Origin: Combretum micranthum
Taxonomy: Eukaryota > Streptophyta > Magnoliopsida > Myrtales > Combretaceae
DNA length: 64,000 bases
Assembly (NCBI GenBank): GCA_024138025.1
Contig: JAMXBD010001097.1
Coordinates: 124,001-188,000, forward strand
Direction of reading: 5' to 3'
A program made the translations under genes and the position numbers. The notes beneath the pieces were generated by a model. The model saw only the letters and a list, made by a program, of their open reading frames with translations, did no database searches and was not told the origin of the DNA. Positions 59,633 to 64,000 of this stretch are shown here, in pieces; position 1 is the stretch's first letter; the number at the start of each line of letters is the position of its first letter.

Positions 59633-62154
59633 GTATCTATCAATGTAACAAATATTATCTACCATAACTTGGATTGGTTTTGCTAATATTTAACATTACC
59701 TATCACAATTTAGCCATGTTTAGGACTACTAAAAAATATATTTATTTCTTGTGGCCCGATTTATTAATTTTGTAGAGGATTGTAGAAAGCTAAGATTATG
59801 GAACTTCTAGGACATGCTATTCTATTACAGAGGCAAGATACATTAAGTTAAAATCCCATCTTATTATTAATACAAAACTTAGAATTTTGACTTTATCTCT
59901 CTATAGTTAGGTGTTTGACCCAACTCCTTAGGTTGAGCACCTCTATGGTAAGGTCGTTGTGGAATAAAGATGAGCCCATAGGTAAGATCATGATTAGGTT
60001 CATTTTCCCTTTCTTTTAATTTTTTTTAACACATTTGTTCATTCATTTATACCATAAAAAATCATCACAATAGCTTCTTTTCTTCATATATATATATATT
60101 TATATCATTTTCAATTTTAACTTCTTAAAGTGTTGGTACAAAATATATTAGGATTCACACACTGAGATTGTAATGAACCAATGATAATGTTGAGTGGTTC
60201 CTAAAAGTAAAAATTTCTTAAAATATGAGGCATTTTAATGAACTCTACTAGATATAAATATAGTCTATCATGCTAGGACACCAAGTAGATTGTGGATATA
60301 AAACCCTCATCCTATCACGATTTCTGCACATATTTGATTTGAAATCTACTAGATATATTTGATTTAGTATGTCCTATTATCTTTTTAAATTAAAAAAAAA
60401 AAAGCTACTAAGAGCAAGGGCTTCTTAAGAGGAGAAGGAACAATCATAGTCGATGAATTATATACTATATTGTAATGTAAGTAATGTGATTGTGATTGTG
60501 ATTGTAGGAAAGTTAAGACATTAACAATATTAAGGGGTAATGTTGCATTTGCCACTTGAATTTTATCCTACTTTTTAAAAGTAAGTATCTATGCTTTCAA
60601 ATTATCAATTCTTGTACTCAACTAGACTTTTCAAGGTTATTTACATTACTTATGTATTGACTTGTCTATCTAATTGCTTTTCAAACCAATTATGTACTGC
60701 AATGTATCTTACATAATTATTTTAATGAAAACATTTTACTTATTTTTTTAGCAAAAGAAAATATCTTACTGAAAATATATGATTGTTTGGCAATTATGGA
60801 TAGCCACCTACACTGAATTCGTCTTGCAAGATATGTTTTCGTTACGTACATATATCCTGAGGACAATATCTTAATGTGCTAATTGGTAAAAAGGGAAAAA
60901 AAAAAAAAAGAAAAAGAAAAAGGCCAATCAGATAGATGCTTTCAAATGGAGTTCAAGCGGGCACTGGAATTAGCAATCTCAGAAAAGATAATTGAAATAT
61001 CAACCAATTTTGAGTACCAAATGCACCATTATTTAATGTTATAATATAATATAAAACCGCATATATTTACAATATTGAAGTGGGAGAACCACTTTTGGCC
61101 TTTAGTACCCGCATTTTTTTTTAATAATTTTTTAGTTAACAAAAACTTTCAAACGTAAAATTCTATCTAAATTAAAACCATCCATTATCCTTGATACTCT
61201 ACTATCAATATTTTATCATATTTTTATTGCTTTTATGCCTTTTCTATATCATTTGTTTTTTTTTTTTTTTTTGTGATTTTCATAATTTTTCCTTTTTATC
61301 TATGTCTTCTTTTTTATTAAATGTGTTGGTTTTCAAATATTTTATATTTTATTTTTTTACACCTTTAATATAATTACATCATTGTCATTATATATATATA
61401 TATAGGGAGCAAATATAGCAAGATCCAACTTTGAAATTCAAACAGAAACTTTATTGGATTCTCCTTTCCAATCGTCTTTTATATCTTTTAAGGATGGATA
61501 AATGTACTAAAAGATATTGCTAAAGCATACCAATATAGGATGGAGTCTTTTCGTCCTTAGGATCCTTTGTTTACTTGAAAAAGAATTTCAATTTTCCAGT
61601 AGTCAGTTTCCACCGTTTGTTAATAAAAATAAACTAGAAATTTGATTTCCTAAGAAATCTAATTCGACAAGAAACCCTAATCTTAAAATCTGTCCTGCCT
61701 TATTACGTTTTCACCCAGTTATTAGGATTCCAAATCTTAATTCCCAAGCCACTTTTTTAAAATTATCACTCGCTCTCTTCATGATCCTCCCCTCCCATTT
61801 TTTCTGTGTATCTCACTCTATTACTTACAACTGGCTAGATGGCATATGATAAACTTACTAAAAAGTTCATCACAATAATTGTGTAAAAGATATATATTCA
61901 TAAATCATTTTGAGTATAATATAATTACAATATTTTAATATAAAATTTTGGTCTATATATCAAATATAGTGTAATTTAAAATAGTTATAATTGTTTATGG
62001 ATAGTTAAAAAATTATATTATTTTATAATATATATCTAAAGGTTGGGGCTCTTACCATTTTTTGAAACCATAATGAACAAAATTATCTTATATATACTTG
62101 ATAGTGTTTTTAATTCACAATTAGTGGGATTATGCATATTAAGATAAATATAAA
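59633..62154. other. Downstream intron or gene end, no exon recognised
   Basis: AT-rich with several homopolymer runs (60398, 60897, 61256). I searched for a further FPNLEEL-type exon start after an AG and found none. The 60-codon ORF at 61191-61373 is phenylalanine-rich translation of T-runs. Either the last exons lie beyond the Copia insertion or the gene is truncated here. Confidence 0.55.
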
Positions 62155-62331
62155 GAGACAAATTACACCGAAAGGTCATAACGTTTGGGGATAATATCAT
62201 TTAAGGTCCCATTGATATCTATGAATAGGAGAAATATTTAATTAAGAATAAAAAAAATAACACTTTTTCAAATGTTGAGACCTTAAATGAACTTACTCCC
62301 AATATTGGGACATTCTAGTATAATTTACTTT
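62155..62331 (+). mobile_element. MITE with 9-bp TSD (Mutator-type), 177 bp
   Basis: Left end GAGACAAATTACACCGAAAG; the reverse complement of the right end is AAAGTAAATTATACTAGAAT. Flanks AAATATAAA (62146-62154) and AAACATAAA (62332-62340) match at eight of nine bases. Both ends resemble those of 34371-34656, and both elements carry a GGTCAT...CGTTT-type and ...TTAAATGA-type interior. Confidence 0.75.
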
Positions 62332-62850
62332 AAACATAAAGAGTGTCAATCGACCACTATTTTCATGAGCAATTGCAAAAGGAAAGTGCGATAGAGGATA
62401 TGGTGAAAACCATCAAGATACAATTATTTGTAAATACATAAATCATTAAATAGATATAAGACACCAAAAGTCCCTCTAATTTTAATATATTTGATAATAA
62501 TATCATTCTTTTCCTACATCAGTAGTTATACTAAAAATTATTCCTTCTATTTGAATAAAATCATTGTTTTAAATTGATTTATTAAAATAAATTATTCACC
62601 AAACTAATATCAGATATAGTCAAGTAGTTATAAGTTTGTTTTATAATTATGATGTAAGTTTTCATCATCGCCACCACCATTATGATGATTATTATTATTA
62701 TTATTATTATTATCATCATCATCATCATCATTGTTGAGGATTCTTTGCCTTAATCTAAGGTGTACCATAAATGCATTCTTTGACTCCCAATTAAATGCAC
62801 TTTTTGACCAATCATTTATAGCAGTTTGAATGGATGATTCTTTCATTTAT
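62332..62850. repeat. Spacer with (ATT)n and (TCA)n microsatellite
   Basis: Bases about 62688-62731 are ATT repeats followed by TCA repeats. The minus-strand ORF with Asp and Asn runs is a product of this microsatellite. No gene. Confidence 0.7.
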
Positions 62851-64000
62851 TTTGTAATCAATATTTATGTATATTTATTCTGTTATACCATCTGTAAATT
62901 ATATATATATATATATATATGAAAGGTTCTCACCACAAAATTGTGTGGTGGTTTCAAAGCACTTTCATGGTATCAGAGTATAATTAGGATTAACATCCCT
63001 CGATCCCCAAATGGCCTTTGATTCTTCTCCTACCCTCCTTCCCTTCAACACCATGGTTCACATGGTTACAATCAAACTCTCCTCCTCTAACTATCTCTTA
63101 TGGAAGAGCCAACTTCTTCCTCTTCTTGAGAGCCAAGGTCTATTGGGTCATGTGGATGGTACCCTTGAGTCGCCACCTCCATTTAATCCTCCTACCTCTT
63201 CAACACCAAATGCCAAAAACTTGGCATGGAAAGCCACCGATCAATGTCTCCTAAGCCTTCTCTTCTCCTCTCTCACAAAGGAAGCCATGGCTGAAGCCGT
63301 CGGCCTCTCTACATCCCACGAGGTCCAGACCGCTCTCGAAAATACCTTCAGCCACCGCTCCAAAGCCCGAGAAATATGCCTCAAAGATGACCTCCAATTG
63401 ATGAAGCGCGACACTCGTCCAGTCACTGCCTATGCCCGTGGCTTCAAGACCGTTTGCGATCAACTTCATGCCATTGGTCACTTTGTTGATGAAACTGACA
63501 AAGTTCACTGGTTTCTTCGTGGTCTCGGATCCGATTTTTCTAGTTTCTCTATTGTCCAGATGGCACAAATGCCTCTTCCTTGCTTCCCGGATCTTGTATC
63601 AAAGGCTGAGAGTTTTGAACTCTTTCAAAAATCTCTTGAGACTTCGACACCTTCAGTTGCAGCGTCCACCGCTCATTGAGGATCTTCTCAACGCGGGGGT
63701 GGACGCTATCGCTTTAGACATAGCCGTAGAAATGGTCGTGCCCAACCTACTCAAGGTCGTCATCCACCACGGTGTCAGATCTGCCGCTTGGAAGGCCACT
63801 ATGCTAATCGGTGCAGGTAACGCTATGATCGGCATCAACATGACCAATCAGCACAACTTGCCGAATCCTTCACCGCTTCATGCTCTATGTCTGGAAGTGA
63901 CGCTTCCGACTGGTTCTTGGACATAGGAGCTTGGCCCATATGACTCCAGCTTCCTCCACTTTAGACCAATCCACTAACTACACGGGTAACGATTGTCTGA
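62850..64000 (+). mobile_element. 5' part of a Copia (Retrofit-like) retrotransposon, cut by window end
   Basis: The LTR ends TTTCA at 62967, directly followed by TGGTATCAGAG (62968-62978), the tRNA-iMet primer site; the start of the LTR could not be fixed. A 40-bp leader precedes gag. Same strand as the NBS-LRR gene. RT and integrase lie beyond the window. Confidence 0.75.
63011..63990 (+). pseudogene. Copia gag and start of protease, with stops and a frameshift
   Basis: ATG at 63011. Residues about 15-45 hold VHMVTIKLSSSNYLLWKSQL, the start of the Copia gag domain; GHVDGTLESPP and NAKNLAWKATDQCLLSLL follow, then ENTFSHRSKAREICLKDDL (UBN2-type). The frame stops with TGA at 63677-63679, in a place where a CGA would read on. 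Reading through gives RGGGRYR and a knuckle CQICRLEGHYANRC (about 63776), a second stop soon after, then DWFLDIGA, the protease active site with Ile for Ser/Thr. After it one base is missing (about 63931) before the AHMTPASS stretch. Recent but dead. Confidence 0.85.

Noticed and set aside
62628..62846. ORF with Asp and Asn runs, minus strand
   Set aside because: Translation of ATT and TCA microsatellites; no flanking domain.

Overview
This is a stretch of a plant nuclear genome, most likely a eudicot. It is AT-rich and full of LTR retrotransposons of both plant superfamilies (Ty1/Copia and Ty3/Gypsy), CACTA (En/Spm) DNA transposons and short inverted-repeat elements (MITEs). Its one host gene is a coiled-coil NBS-LRR disease-resistance gene of the RPS5 / At4g27190-like type. 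I cannot name the species. No tRNA, rRNA, CRISPR array or prokaryotic-style operon was seen.

Layout. 1-5720: a decayed minus-strand Copia element, split by a 3.46 kb solo LTR with a near-perfect 5-bp target-site duplication (TSD) and cut at its 3' side by a CACTA element that runs off the window. 6994-9887: a 1.8 kb non-autonomous CACTA element and a 160-bp miniature relative, each with an exact 3-bp TSD. 10172-18145: a dead minus-strand Ty3/Gypsy element (gag, protease, RT, RNase H, integrase; RT active site YFHD instead of YFDD), split by a 2.6 kb solo LTR (TSD GATTA) and joined at its 3' end to a gag-LTR remnant of another element. 18635-19359: a Copia solo LTR (TSD TATAT). 20202-20614: a Mutator-type MITE.

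21141-59632: the NBS-LRR gene on the plus strand, five recognisable exons spread over 38.5 kb. Exons 1 (CC and P-loop), 2 (rest of NB-ARC and first LRRs), 3, 4 and 5 (LRRs) join at good GT/AG sites with consistent phase. Intron 1 (7.3 kb) holds CACTA and Copia remnants. Intron 2 (24 kb) holds a minus-strand Copia element and a complete 13.4 kb non-autonomous Gypsy-type retrotransposon (41279-54726). Three single-base frame changes (two in exon 2, one in exon 3) make the gene a pseudogene as read. The 3' end of the gene is not seen. 62850-64000: the 5' part of a plus-strand Copia element with two stops and a frameshift.

The most notable object is the 41279-54726 retrotransposon. It has two 5.6 kb LTRs, an exact ATGAT TSD, a tRNA-iMet primer-binding site and a polypurine tract, but an internal region of only 2.2 kb coding just a Gag protein with three CCHC-type knuckles. 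It must depend on enzymes from another element. A second pattern worth attention is that several unrelated LTRs carry GC-rich clusters of a repeated palindromic word that differs from family to family.
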